Under the pieces are notes generated by a model. The model saw only the letters and a program-made list of their open reading frames with translations, did not search any database and had not been told where the DNA came from. Positions 1-12,634 of a stretch of DNA of 64,000 nt are shown here, piece after piece (positions within the stretch are counted from its first letter, which is position 1; every line of letters starts with the position of its first letter). The stretch is taken from positions 37,706,120 to 37,770,119 of the forward strand of contig OX424563.1 of NCBI GenBank assembly GCA_949152475.1, read 5' to 3'. The position numbers and the translations under genes were made by a program. The DNA is from Terebella lapidaria. Taxonomy: Eukaryota; Annelida; Polychaeta; Terebellida; Terebellidae.

Positions 1-3000
1 TTACGATATGCCCCATTATAAAATACGATGAGCGCCTATGCTATAACATGGGGTCAAAAAATTAACTCTCAGAAACGGCCCCATATTATGTCACAATGTA
101 CTATGTACCTAGACTAACTGTTAGCCGAAAATACTCGCTGAATAAATTAACTTAAAATTTACGATATGCCCCATTATAAAATACGATGAGCGCCTATGCT
201 ATAACATGGGGTCAAAAAATTAACTCTCAGAAACGGCCCCATATTATGTCACAATGTACTATGTACCTAGACTAACTGTTAGCCGAAAATACTCGCTGAA
301 TAAATTAACTTAAAATTTACGATATGCCCCATTATAAAATACGATGAGCGCCTATGCTATAACATGGGGTCAAAAAATTAACTCTCAGAAACGGCCCCAT
401 ATTATGTCACAATGTACTATGTACCTAGACTAACTGTTAGCCGAAAATACTCGCTGAATAAATTAACTTAAAATTTACGATATGCCCCATTATAAAATAC
501 GATGAGCGCCTATGCTATAACATGGGGTCAAAAAATTAACTCTCAGAAACGGCCCCATATTATGTCACAATGTACTATGTACCTAGACTAACTGTTAGCC
601 GAAAATACTCGCTGAATAAATTAACTTAAAATTTACGATATGCCCCATTATAAAATACGATGAGCGCCTATGCTATAACATGGGGTCAAAAAATTAACTC
701 TCAGAAACGGCCCCATATTATGTCACAATGTACTATGTACCTAGACTAACTGTTAGCCGAAAATACTCGCTGAATAAATTAACTTAAAATTTACGATATG
801 CCCCATTATAAAATACGATGAGCGCCTATGCTATAACATGGGGTCAAAAAATTAACTCTCAGAAACGGCCCCATATTATGTCACAATGTACTATGTACCT
901 AGACTAACTGTTAGCCGAAAATACTCGCTGAATAAATTAACTTAAAATTTACGATATGCCCCATTATAAAATACGATGAGCGCCTATGCTATAACATGGG
1001 GTCAAAAAATTAACTCTCAGAAACGGCCCCATATTATGTCACAATGTACTATGTACCTAGACTAACTGTTAGCCGAAAATACTCGCTGAATAAATTAACT
1101 TAAAATTTACGATATGCCCCATTATAAAATACGATGAGCGCCTATGCTATAACATGGGGTCAAAAAATTAACTCTCAGAAACGGCCCCATATTATGTCAC
1201 AATGTACTATGTACCTAGACTAACTGTTAGCCGAAAATACTCGCTGAATAAATTAACTTAAAATTTACGATATGCCCCATTATAAAATACGATGAGCGCC
1301 TATGCTATAACATGGGGTCAAAAAATTAACTCTCAGAAACGGCCCCATATTATGTCACAATGTACTATGTACCTAGACTAACTGTTAGCCGAAAATACTC
1401 GCTGAATAAATTAACTTAAAATTTACGATATGCCCCATTATAAAATACGATGAGCGCCTATGCTATAACATGGGGTCAAAAAATTAACTCTCAGAAACGG
1501 CCCCATATTATGTCACAATGTACTATGTACCTAGACTAACTGTTAGCCGAAAATACTCGCTGAATAAATTAACTTAAAATTTACGATATGCCCCATTATA
1601 AAATACGATGAGCGCCTATGCTATAACATGGGGTCAAAAAATTAACTCTCAGAAACGGCCCCATATTATGTCACAATGTACTATGTACCTAGACTAACTG
1701 TTAGCCGAAAATACTCGCTGAATAAATTAACTTAAAATTTACGATATGCCCCATTATAAAATACGATGAGCGCCTATGCTATAACATGGGGTCAAAAAAT
1801 TAACTCTCAGAAACGGCCCCATATTATGTCACAATGTACTATGTACCTAGACTAACTGTTAGCCGAAAATACTCGCTGAATAAATTAACTTAAAATTTAC
1901 GATATGCCCCATTATAAAATACGATGAGCGCCTATGCTATAACATGGGGTCAAAAAATTAACTCTCAGAAACGGCCCCATATTATGTCACAATGTACTAT
2001 GTACCTAGACTAACTGTTAGCCGAAAATACTCGCTGAATAAATTAACTTAAAATTTACGATATGCCCCATTATAAAATACGATGAGCGCCTATGCTATAA
2101 CATGGGGTCAAAAAATTAACTCTCAGAAACGGCCCCATATTATGTCACAATGTACTATGTACCTAGACTAACTGTTAGCCGAAAATACTCGCTGAATAAA
2201 TTAACTTAAAATTTACGATATGCCCCATTATAAAATACGATGAGCGCCTATGCTATAACATGGGGTCAAAAAATTAACTCTCAGAAACGGCCCCATATTA
2301 TGTCACAATGTACTATGTACCTAGACTAACTGTTAGCCGAAAATACTCGCTGAATAAATTAACTTAAAATTTACGATATGCCCCATTATAAAATACGATG
2401 AGCGCCTATGCTATAACATGGGGTCAAAAAATTAACTCTCAGAAACGGCCCCATATTATGTCACAATGTACTATGTACCTAGACTAACTGTTAGCCGAAA
2501 ATACTCGCTGAATAAATTAACTTAAAATTTACGATATGCCCCATTATAAAATACGATGAGCGCCTATGCTATAACATGGGGTCAAAAAATTAACTCTCAG
2601 AAACGGCCCCATATTATGTCACAATGTACTATGTACCTAGACTAACTGTTAGCCGAAAATACTCGCTGAATAAATTAACTTAAAATTTACGATATGCCCC
2701 ATTATAAAATACGATGAGCGCCTATGCTATATACATGGGGTCAAAAAATTAACTCTCAGAAACGGCCCCATATTATGTCACAATGTACTATGTACCTAGA
2801 CTAACTGTTAGCCGAAAATACTCGCTGAATAAATTAACTTAAAATTTACGATATGCCCCATTATAAAATACGATGAGCGCCTATGCTATAACATGGGGTC
2901 AAAAAATTAACTCTCAGAAACGGCCCCATATTATGTCACAATGTACTATGTACCTAGACTAACTGTTAGCCGAAAATACTCGCTGAATAAATTAACTTAA

Positions 3001-6000
3001 AATTTACGATATGCCCCATTATAAAATACGATGAGCGCCTATGCTATAACATGGGGTCAAAAAATTAACTCTCAGAAACGGCCCCATATTATGTCACAAT
3101 GTACTATGTACCTAGACTAACTGTTAGCCGAAAATACTCGCTGAATAAATTAACTTAAAATTTACGATATGCCCCATTATAAAATACGATGAGCGCCTAT
3201 GCTATAACATGGGGTCAAAAAATTAACTCTCAGAAACGGCCCCATATTATGTCACAATGTACTATGTACCTAGACTAACTGTTAGCCGAAAATACTCGCT
3301 GAATAAATTAACTTAAAATTTACGATATGCCCCATTATAAAATACGATGAGCGCCTATGCTATAACATGGGGTCAAAAAATTAACTCTCAGAAACGGCCC
3401 CATATTATGTCACAATGTACTATGTACCTAGACTAACTGTTAGCCGAAAATACTCGCTGAATAAATTAACTTAAAATTTACGATATGCCCCATTATAAAA
3501 TACGATGAGCGCCTATGCTATAACATGGGGTCAAAAAATTAACTCTCAGAAACGGCCCCATATTATGTCACAATGTACTATGTACCTAGACTAACTGTTA
3601 GCCGAAAATACTCGCTGAATAAATTAACTTAAAATTTACGATATGCCCCATTATAAAATACGATGAGCGCCTATGCTATAACATGGGGTCAAAAAATTAA
3701 CTCTCAGAAACGGCCCCATATTATGTCACAATGTACTATGTACCTAGACTAACTGTTAGCCGAAAATACTCGCTGAATAAATTAACTTAAAATTTACGAT
3801 ATGCCCCATTATAAAATACGATGAGCGCCTATGCTATAACATGGGGTCAAAAAATTAACTCTCAGAAACGGCCCCATATTATGTCACAATGTACTATGTA
3901 CCTAGACTAACTGTTAGCCGAAAATACTCGCTGAATAAATTAACTTAAAATTTACGATATGCCCCATTATAAAATACGATGAGCGCCTATGCTATAACAT
4001 GGGGTCAAAAAATTAACTCTCAGAAACGGCCCCATATTATGTCACAATGTACTATGTACCTAGACTAACTGTTAGCCGAAAATACTCGCTGAATAAATTA
4101 ACTTAAAATTTACGATATGCCCCATTATAAAATACGATGAGCGCCTATGCTATAACATGGGGTCAAAAAATTAACTCTCAGAAACGGCCCCATATTATGT
4201 CACAATGTACTATGTACCTAGACTAACTGTTAGCCGAAAATACTCGCTGAATAAATTAACTTAAAATTTACGATATGCCCCATTATAAAATACGATGAGC
4301 GCCTATGCTATAACATGGGGTCAAAAAATTAACTCTCAGAAACGGCCCCATATTATGTCACAATGTACTATGTACCTAGACTAACTGTTAGCCGAAAATA
4401 CTCGCTGAATAAATTAACTTAAAATTTACGATATGCCCCATTATAAAATACGATGAGCGCCTATGCTATAACATGGGGTCAAAAAATTAACTCTCAGAAA
4501 CGGCCCCATATTATGTCACAATGTACTATGTACCTAGACTAACTGTTAGCCGAAAATACTCGCTGAATAAATTAACTTAAAATTTACGATATGCCCCATT
4601 ATAAAATACGATGAGCGCCTATGCTATAACATGGGGTCAAAAAATTAACTCTCAGAAACGGCCCCATATTATGTCACAATGTACTATGTACCTAGACTAA
4701 CTGTTAGCCGAAAATACTCGCTGAATAAATTAACTTAAAATTTACGATATGCCCCATTATAAAATACGATGAGCGCCTATGCTATAACATGGGGTCAAAA
4801 AATTAACTCTCAGAAACGGCCCCATATTATGTCACAATGTACTATGTACCTAGACTAACTGTTAGCCGAAAATACTCGCTGAATAAATTAACTTAAAATT
4901 TACGATATGCCCCATTATAAAATACGATGAGCGCCTATGCTATAACATGGGGTCAAAAAATTAACTCTCAGAAACGGCCCCATATTATGTCACAATGTAC
5001 TATGTACCTAGACTAACTGTTAGCCGAAAATACTCGCTGAATAAATTAACTTAAAATTTACGATATGCCCCATTATAAAATACGATGAGCGCCTATGCTA
5101 TAACATGGGGTCAAAAAATTAACTCTCAGAAACGGCCCCATATTATGTCACAATGTACTATGTACCTAGACTAACTGTTAGCCGAAAATACTCGCTGAAT
5201 AAATTAACTTAAAATTTACGATATGCCCCATTATAAAATACGATGAGCGCCTATGCTATAACATGGGGTCAAAAAATTAACTCTCAGAAACGGCCCCATA
5301 TTATGTCACAATGTACTATGTACCTAGACTAACTGTTAGCCGAAAATACTCGCTGAATAAATTAACTTAAAATTTACGATATGCCCCATTATAAAATACG
5401 ATGAGCGCCTATGCTATAACATGGGGTCAAAAAATTAACTCTCAGAAACGGCCCCATATTATGTCACAATGTACTATGTACCTAGACTAACTGTTAGCCG
5501 AAAATACTCGCTGAATAAATTAACTTAAAATTTACGATATGCCCCATTATAAAATACGATGAGCGCCTATGCTATAACATGGGGTCAAAAAATTAACTCT
5601 CAGAAACGGCCCCATATTATGTCACAATGTACTATGTACCTAGACTAACTGTTAGCCGAAAATACTCGCTGAATAAATTAACTTAAAATTTACGATATGC
5701 CCCATTATAAAATACGATGAGCGCCTATGCTATAACATGGGGTCAAAAAATTAACTCTCAGAAACGGCCCCATATTATGTCACAATGTACTATGTACCTA
5801 GACTAACTGTTAGCCGAAAATACTCGCTGAATAAATTAACTTAAAATTTACGATATGCCCCATTATAAAATACGATGAGCGCCTATGCTATAACATGGGG
5901 TCAAAAAATTAACTCTCAGAAACGGCCCCATATTATGTCACAATGTACTATGTACCTAGACTAACTGTTAGCCGAAAATACTCGCTGAATAAATTAACTT

Positions 6001-8957
6001 AAAATTTACGATATGCCCCATTATAAAATACGATGAGCGCCTATGCTATAACATGGGGTCAAAAAATTAACTCTCAGAAACGGCCCCATATTATGTCACA
6101 ATGTACTATGTACCTAGACTAACTGTTAGCCGAAAATACTCGCTGAATAAATTAACTTAAAATTTACGATATGCCCCATTATAAAATACGATGAGCGCCT
6201 ATGCTATAACATGGGGTCAAAAAATTAACTCTCAGAAACGGCCCCATATTATGTCACAATGTACTATGTACCTAGACTAACTGTTAGCCGAAAATACTCG
6301 CTGAATAAATTAACTTAAAATTTACGATATGCCCCATTATAAAATACGATGAGCGCCTATGCTATAACATGGGGTCAAAAAATTAACTCTCAGAAACGGC
6401 CCCATATTATGTCACAATGTACTATGTACCTAGACTAACTGTTAGCCGAAAATACTCGCTGAATAAATTAACTTAAAATTTACGATATGCCCCATTATAA
6501 AATACGATGAGCGCCTATGCTATAACATGGGGTCAAAAAATTAACTCTCAGAAACGGCCCCATATTATGTCACAATGTACTATGTACCTAGACTAACTGT
6601 TAGCCGAAAATACTCGCTGAATAAATTAACTTAAAATTTACGATATGCCCCATTATAAAATACGATGAGCGCCTATGCTATAACATGGGGTCAAAAAATT
6701 AACTCTCAGAAACGGCCCCATATTATGTCACAATGTACTATGTACCTAGACTAACTGTTAGCCGAAAATACTCGCTGAATAAATTAACTTAAAATTTACG
6801 ATATGCCCCATTATAAAATACGATGAGCGCCTATGCTATAACATGGGGTCAAAAAATTAACTCTCAGAAACGGCCCCATATTATGTCACAATGTACTATG
6901 TACCTAGACTAACTGTTAGCCGAAAATACTCGCTGAATAAATTAACTTAAAATTTACGATATGCCCCATTATAAAATACGATGAGCGCCTATGCTATAAC
7001 ATGGGGTCAAAAAATTAACTCTCAGAAACGGCCCCATATTATGTCACAATGTACTATGTACCTAGACTAACTGTTAGCCGAAAATACTCGCTGAATAAAT
7101 TAACTTAAAATTTACGATATGCCCCATTATAAAATACGATGAGCGCCTATGCTATAACATGGGGTCAAAAAATTAACTCTCAGAAACGGCCCCATATTAT
7201 GTCACAATGTACTATGTACCTAGACTAACTGTTAGCCGAAAATACTCGCTGAATAAATTAACTTAAAATTTACGATATGCCCCATTATAAAATACGATGA
7301 GCGCCTATGCTATAACATGGGGTCAAAAAATTAACTCTCAGAAACGGCCCCATATTATGTCACAATGTACTATGTACCTAGACTAACTGTTAGCCGAAAA
7401 TACTCGCTGAATAAATTAACTTAAAATTTACGATATGCCCCATTATAAAATACGATGAGCGCCTATGCTATAACATGGGGTCAAAAAATTAACTCTCAGA
7501 AACGGCCCCATATTATGTCACAATGTACTATGTACCTAGACTAACTGTTAGCCGAAAATACTCGCTGAATAAATTAACTTAAAATTTACGATATGCCCCA
7601 TTATAAAATACGATGAGCGCCTATGCTATAACATGGGGTCAAAAAATTAACTCTCAGAAACGGCCCCATATTATGTCACAATGTACTATGTACCTAGACT
7701 AACTGTTAGCCGAAAATACTCGCTGAATAAATTAACTTAAAATTTACGATATGCCCCATTATAAAATACGATGAGCGCCTATGCTATAACATGGGGTCAA
7801 AAAATTAACTCTCAGAAACGGCCCCATATTATGTCACAATGTACTATGTACCTAGACTAACTGTTAGCCGAAAATACTCGCTGAATAAATTAACTTAAAA
7901 TTTACGATATGCCCCATTATAAAATACGATGAGCGCCTATGCTATAACATGGGGTCAAAAAATTAACTCTCAGAAACGGCCCCATATTATGTCACAATGT
8001 ACTATGTACCTAGACTAACTGTTAGCCGAAAATACTCGCTGAATAAATTAACTTAAAATTTACGATATGCCCCATTATAAAATACGATGAGCGCCTATGC
8101 TATAACATGGGGTCAAAAAATTAACTCTCAGAAACGGCCCCATATTATGTCACAATGTACTATGTACCTAGACTAACTGTTAGCCGAAAATACTCGCTGA
8201 ATAAATTAACTTAAAATTTACGATATGCCCCATTATAAAATACGATGAGCGCCTATGCTATAACATGGGGTCAAAAAATTAACTCTCAGAAACGGCCCCA
8301 TATTATGTCACAATGTACTATGTACCTAGACTAACTGTTAGCCGAAAATACTCGCTGAATAAATTAACTTAAAATTTACGATATGCCCCATTATAAAATA
8401 CGATGAGCGCCTATGCTATAACATGGGGTCAAAAAATTAACTCTCAGAAACGGCCCCATATTATGTCACAATGTACTATGTACCTAGACTAACTGTTAGC
8501 CGAAAATACTCGCTGAATAAATTAACTTAAAATTTACGATATGCCCCATTATAAAATACGATGAGCGCCTATGCTATAACATGGGGTCAAAAAATTAACT
8601 CTCAGAAACGGCCCCATATTATGTCACAATGTACTATGTACCTAGACTAACTGTTAGCCGAAAATACTCGCTGAATAAATTAACTTAAAATTTACGATAT
8701 GCCCCATTATAAAATACGATGAGCGCCTATGCTATAACATGGGGTCAAAAAATTAACTCTCAGAAACGGCCCCATATTATGTCACAATGTACTATGTACC
8801 TAGACTAACTGTTAGCCGAAAATACTCGCTGAATAAATTAACTTAAAATTTACGATATGCCCCATTATAAAATACGATGAGCGCCTATGCTATAACATGG
8901 GGTCAAAAAATTAACTCTCAGAAACGGCCCCATATTATGTCACAATGTACTATGTAC
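1..8957. repeat. Satellite A, left array (158-bp tandem repeat)
   Basis: Head-to-tail array of a 158-bp AT-rich unit; taking the unit to start at ttacgatatgcccc, starts fall at 1, 159, 317 and so on. There are 56 complete units plus a 108-bp partial one. The only deviation I found is one extra base near 2731 (ctatatacat for ctataacat), so the copies are essentially identical. Each unit holds three CCCCAT/ATGGGG boxes in alternating orientation (unit positions 11-16, 48-53, 79-84), an 11-bp odd palindrome CTAACTGTTAG, the palindrome GTACTATGTAC (98-108), and TAAATT/AATTTA inverted repeats at the unit boundary. No open frame of note. The unit is close to nucleosome length, as in many centromeric satellites, but that role is only inferred. 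I do not recognise the family. Confidence 0.97.
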
Positions 8958-8966
8958 TACATTAGT
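8950..8966. other. Junction satellite A / satellite B
   Basis: Satellite A stops abruptly at unit position 108 (…ctatgtac, 8957) and satellite B begins in mid-monomer (tacattagtagtgacacc). The trinucleotide tac is present on both sides, so the join is compatible with microhomology or nonhomologous joining. The last satellite A units are not degenerate, which suggests a recent breakpoint. Confidence 0.85.
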
Positions 8967-9132
8967 AGTGACACCACAATTATAGAGCGAGTGTGCTGAC
9001 AGGTTAATAAGACATTCGGTGACACTTCAGTAATGGGGTATATCTCTTAAATCGTGGGGTCGCCGAACCTTACATTGGCGCCTGACCTTTCGAACCACTG
9101 TGGGTTTCTCGGCGTTGCTCCCGGATCGGCCC

Positions 9133-9228
9133 CTCACTGTGATTCACATCGCAGCCAAGAATGTGTACATATCGGGTACGTTGCGGCGGCCTTAGACCTT
9201 CAGTGTTGTGATGTGACTGGGCAGTGAG
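9133..9228. repeat. Long imperfect inverted repeat inside satellite B (representative copy)
   Basis: Arms 9133-9152 (CTCACTG … TTCACATCGC) and 9208-9228 (GTGATGTGA … CAGTGAG) are near reverse complements, separated by 55 bp. Both arms lie in the 226-bp core kept by the short monomers, so nearly every copy of the array has this dyad. Some copies change the left arm to cacagcgc without a matching change on the right. Confidence 0.7.
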
Positions 9229-9236
9229 ATACAGCT

Positions 9237-9254
9237 GACCTCGGGGACGAGGTC
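9237..9254. repeat. Satellite B hairpin 1: GACCTCG / CGAGGTC (representative copy)
   Basis: Perfect 7-bp stem, 9237-9243 with 9248-9254, closed here by the loop GGGA. Other copies have loops AGGA, AAGA, TGGA, AAA, GGA or GGGGGA on the same stem. Most copies keep the stem. Exceptions seen include 16844, 17409, 24288 and 24853 (cttgaggacgaact), 28237 and 29587 (gaaatcg), 14547 and 21991 (ctggggcacgagg), and 19850 (deletion). A second small hairpin, UCUCC-GAAA-GGGGA, follows directly in copies carrying ccgaaagggga. Confidence 0.7.
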
Positions 9255-9288
9255 TCTCCGAAAGGGGAAAGCACTGGAGCGTTATGAC

Positions 9289-9316
9289 GTGGTGGCTACA
9301 TTAGTAGTGACACCAC
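9289..9316. repeat. Satellite B hairpin 2: GTGGTG-CTAC / GTAG-CACCAC (representative copy)
   Basis: Outer stem GTGGTG (9289-9294) with CACCAC (9311-9316), inner stem CTAC (9296-9299) with GTAG (9304-9307), loop ATTA, and a small internal loop (G opposite TGA). Other copies carry loops ATAA, ATCA (18944, 26388, 30207), ATTG (12464) or ATAC (26950) with the stem intact. A few copies break it (10543 attagcag, 11784 attagaag, 11217 ctgcataag). Confidence 0.7.
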
Positions 9317-9392
9317 AATTATAGAGCGAGCGTGCGGAGAGGTTATTAAGACATTCGGTGACACATCAGTAACGGGGTATACCTCTTAAATC

Positions 9393-12300
9393 GTGGGGGC
9401 GCCGAACCTTACATTGGCGTATGTCCTTTCGAACCACTGTGGGTTTCTCGGCGTCGCTCCCGGGTCAGCACCTCACTGTGATTCACAGCGCAGCCAAAAA
9501 TGTGTACACATCGGATACGTTGCCGCGGCCCTAGATCTTCACTGTTGTGATGTGACTGGGCAGTGGAATACAGCTGACCTCGAAGACGAGGTATCGACGA
9601 AAGGGGAAAGCACTGGAGCGTTATGACGTGGTGGCTACATAAGTAGTGACACCACAATTATAGAGCGAACGTGCGGACAGGTTAATAAGACATTCGGTGA
9701 CACTTCAGTAATGGGGTATACCTCTTAAATCGTGGGGTCGCCGAACCTTACATTGGCGCCTGACCTTTCGAACCACTGTGGGTTTCTTGGCGTCGCTCCC
9801 GGGTCGGCCCCTCACTGTGATTCACATCGCAGCCAAAAATGTGTACATATCGGGTACGTTGCGACGGCCTTAGACCTTCAGTGTTGTGATGTGACTGGGC
9901 AGTGAGATATAGCTGACCGCGGGGACGAGGTCTCTCTGAAAGAGGAAAGCACTGGAGCGTTATGACGTGGTGGCTACATAAGTAGTGACACCACAATTAT
10001 AGAGCGAACGTGCTGACAGGTTAAGAAGGTCGGTCCCTCACTGTGATTCACATCGCAGCCAAGAATGTGTACATATCGGGTACGTTGCCACGGCCCTAGA
10101 CCTTCAGTGTTGTGATGTGACTGGGCAGTGAGATATAGCTGACCTCGAGGACGAGGTCTCTCTGAAAAGGGAAAGCACTGGAGCGTTATGACGTGGTGGC
10201 TACATTAGTAGTGACACCACAATTATAGAGTGAGCGTGCGGACAGGTTAATAAGACATTCGGTGACACTTCAGTAATGGGGTATACCTCTTAAATCGTGG
10301 GGTCGCCGAACCTTACATTGGCGCCTGACCTTTCGAACCACTGTGGGTTTCTCGGCGTCGCTCCCGGGTCGGCCCCTCACTGTGATTCACATCGCAGCCA
10401 ACAATGTGTACATATCGGGTACGTTGCGACGGCCTTAGACCTTCAGTGTTGTGATGTGACTGGGCAGTGAGATATAGCTGACCTCGAGGACGAGGTCTCT
10501 CCGAAAAGGGAAAGCACTACAGCGTTATGACGTGGTGGCTACATTAGCAGTGACACCACAATTATAGAGCGAGCGTGCGGAGAGGTTAATAAGACATTCG
10601 GTGACACTTCAGTAATGTGCTATACCTCTTAAATCGTGGGGGCGCCGAATCTTACATTGGCGCCTGACCTTTCGAACCATGGTATGTTTCTCGGCGTCGA
10701 TGCCGGGTCGGCCCCTCACTGTGATTCACATCGCAGCCAAGAATGTGTACATATCGGGTACGTTGCGGCGGCCCTAGAACTTCAGTGTTGCGATGTGACT
10801 GGGCAGTGAGATACAGCTGACCTCGGGGACGAGGTCTCTCCGAAAAGGGAAAGCACTGGAGAGTTATGACGTGGTGGCTACATTAGTAGTGACATCACAA
10901 TTATAGAGCGAGCGTGCGGAGAGGTTATTAAGACATTCGGTGACACAACAGTAATGGGGTATACCTCTTAAATCGTGGGGGCGCCGAACCTTACATTGGC
11001 GTATGTCCTTTCGAACCACTGTGGGTTTCTCGGCGTCGCTCCCGGGTCAGCACCTCACTGTGATTCACAGCGCAGCCAAAAATGTGTACACATCGGGTAC
11101 GTTGCCGCGGCCCTAGATCTTCACTGTTGTGATGTGACTGGGCAGTGGGATACAGCTGACCTCGAAGACGAAGTATCTCCGAAAGGGGAAAGCACTGGAG
11201 CGTTATGACGTGGTGGCTGCATAAGTAGTGACACCACAATTATAGAGCGAACGTGCGGACAGGTTAATAAGACATTCGGTGACACTTCAGTAATGGGGTA
11301 TACCTCTTAAATCGTGGGGTCGCCGAACCTTACATTGGCGCCTGACCTTTCGAACCACTGTGGGTTTCTCGGCGTCGCTCCCGGGTCGGCCCTTCACTGT
11401 GATTCACATCGCAGCCAACAATGTGTACATATCGGGTACGTTGCGACGGCCTTAGACCTTCAGTGTTGTGATGTGACTGGGCAGTGAGATATAGCTGACC
11501 TCGGGGACGAGGTCTCTCTGAAAGGGGAAAGCACTGGAGCGTTATGACGTGGTGGCTACATAAGTAGTGACACTACAATTATAGAGCGAACGTGCGGACA
11601 GGTTAAGAAGGTCGATCCCTCACTGTGATTCACATCGCAGCCAAGAATGTGTACATATAGGGTACGTTGCCGCGGCCTTAGGCCTTCAGTGTTGTGATGT
11701 GACTGGGCAGTGAGATATAGCTGACCTCGAGGACGAGGTCTCTCCGAAAAGGGAAAGCACTTGAGCGTTATGACGTGGTGGCTACATTAGAAGTGACACC
11801 ACAATTATAGAACGAACGTGCGGACAGGTTAATGAGACATTCGGTGACACTTCAGTAATGGGGTATACTTCTTAAATCGTGACGGCGCCGAACCTTACAT
11901 TGGCGCCTGACCTTTCGAACCACTGTGGGTTTCTCGGCGTCGCTCCCGGATCGGCACTTCACTGTGATTCACAGCGCAGCCAAGAATGTGTACATATCGG
12001 GTACGTTGCTGCGGCCCTAGATCTTCAGTGTTGTGATGTGACTGGGCAGTGAGATATAGCTGACCTCGAGGACGAGGTCTCTCCGAAAGGGGAAAGCACT
12101 ACAGCGTTATGACGTGGTGGCTACATTAGTAGTGACACCACAATTATAGAGCGAGCGTGCGGAGAGGTTAATAAGACATTCGGTGACACTTCAGTAATGT
12201 GCTATACCTCTTAAATCGTGGGGGCGCCGAATCTTACATTGGCGCCTGACCTTTCGAACCATGGTATGTTTCTCGGCGTCGATGCCGGGTCGGCCCCTCA

Positions 12301-12634
12301 CTGTGATTCACATCGCAGCCAAGAATGTGTACATATCGGGTACGTTGCGGCGGCCCTAGACCTTCAGTGTTGCGATGTGACTGGGCAATGAGATACAGCT
12401 GACCTCGGGGACGAGGTCTCTCCGAAAAGGGAAAGCACTGGAGCGTTATGACGTGGTGGCTACATTGGTAGTGACACCACAATTATAGAGCGAGCGTGCG
12501 GAGAGGTTATTAAGACATTCGGTGACACATCAGTAATGGGGTATACCTCTTAAATCGTGGGGGCGCCGAACCTTACATTGGCGTATGTCCTTTCGAACCA
12601 CTGTGGGTTTCTCGGTGTCGCTCCCGGGTCAGCA
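9393..12634. repeat. 1582-bp higher-order repeat of satellite B
   Basis: The same distinctive long monomer, with the gcgtatgtcc and cagcacctc variants, recurs at 9393, 10975 and 12557, exactly 1582 bp apart each time. 1582 equals four 339-bp monomers plus one 226-bp monomer, and each period contains one short monomer. This is a five-member higher-order repeat present about two and a half times; within it the corresponding monomers are more alike than neighbours. Confidence 0.8.

Noticed and set aside
1..8957. CRISPR-like array
   Set aside because: There are no unique spacers between repeats; the whole 158-bp unit is identical. The same holds for satellite C, and the context is eukaryotic.
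9090..9106. CENP-B-box-like TTCGAACCACTGTGGG in satellite B
   Set aside because: It misses two of the core bases (GTGG for CGGG) and is changed in copies with ccacggtatg; not enough to call a CENP-B box.
9054..9110. tRNA/SINE-like RNA polymerase III B-box motifs on the minus strand of satellite B (GGTTCGAAAGG, GGTTCGGCGCC)
   Set aside because: The last positions do not match the B-box, no A-box is found at a suitable distance, and no tRNA fold could be drawn.
9234..9275. Hammerhead-type ribozyme in satellite B (CTGA … GAAA near two hairpins)
   Set aside because: The required CUGANGA core is absent, since the stem follows CTGA directly. No complete core was found in satellites A or C on either strand either.
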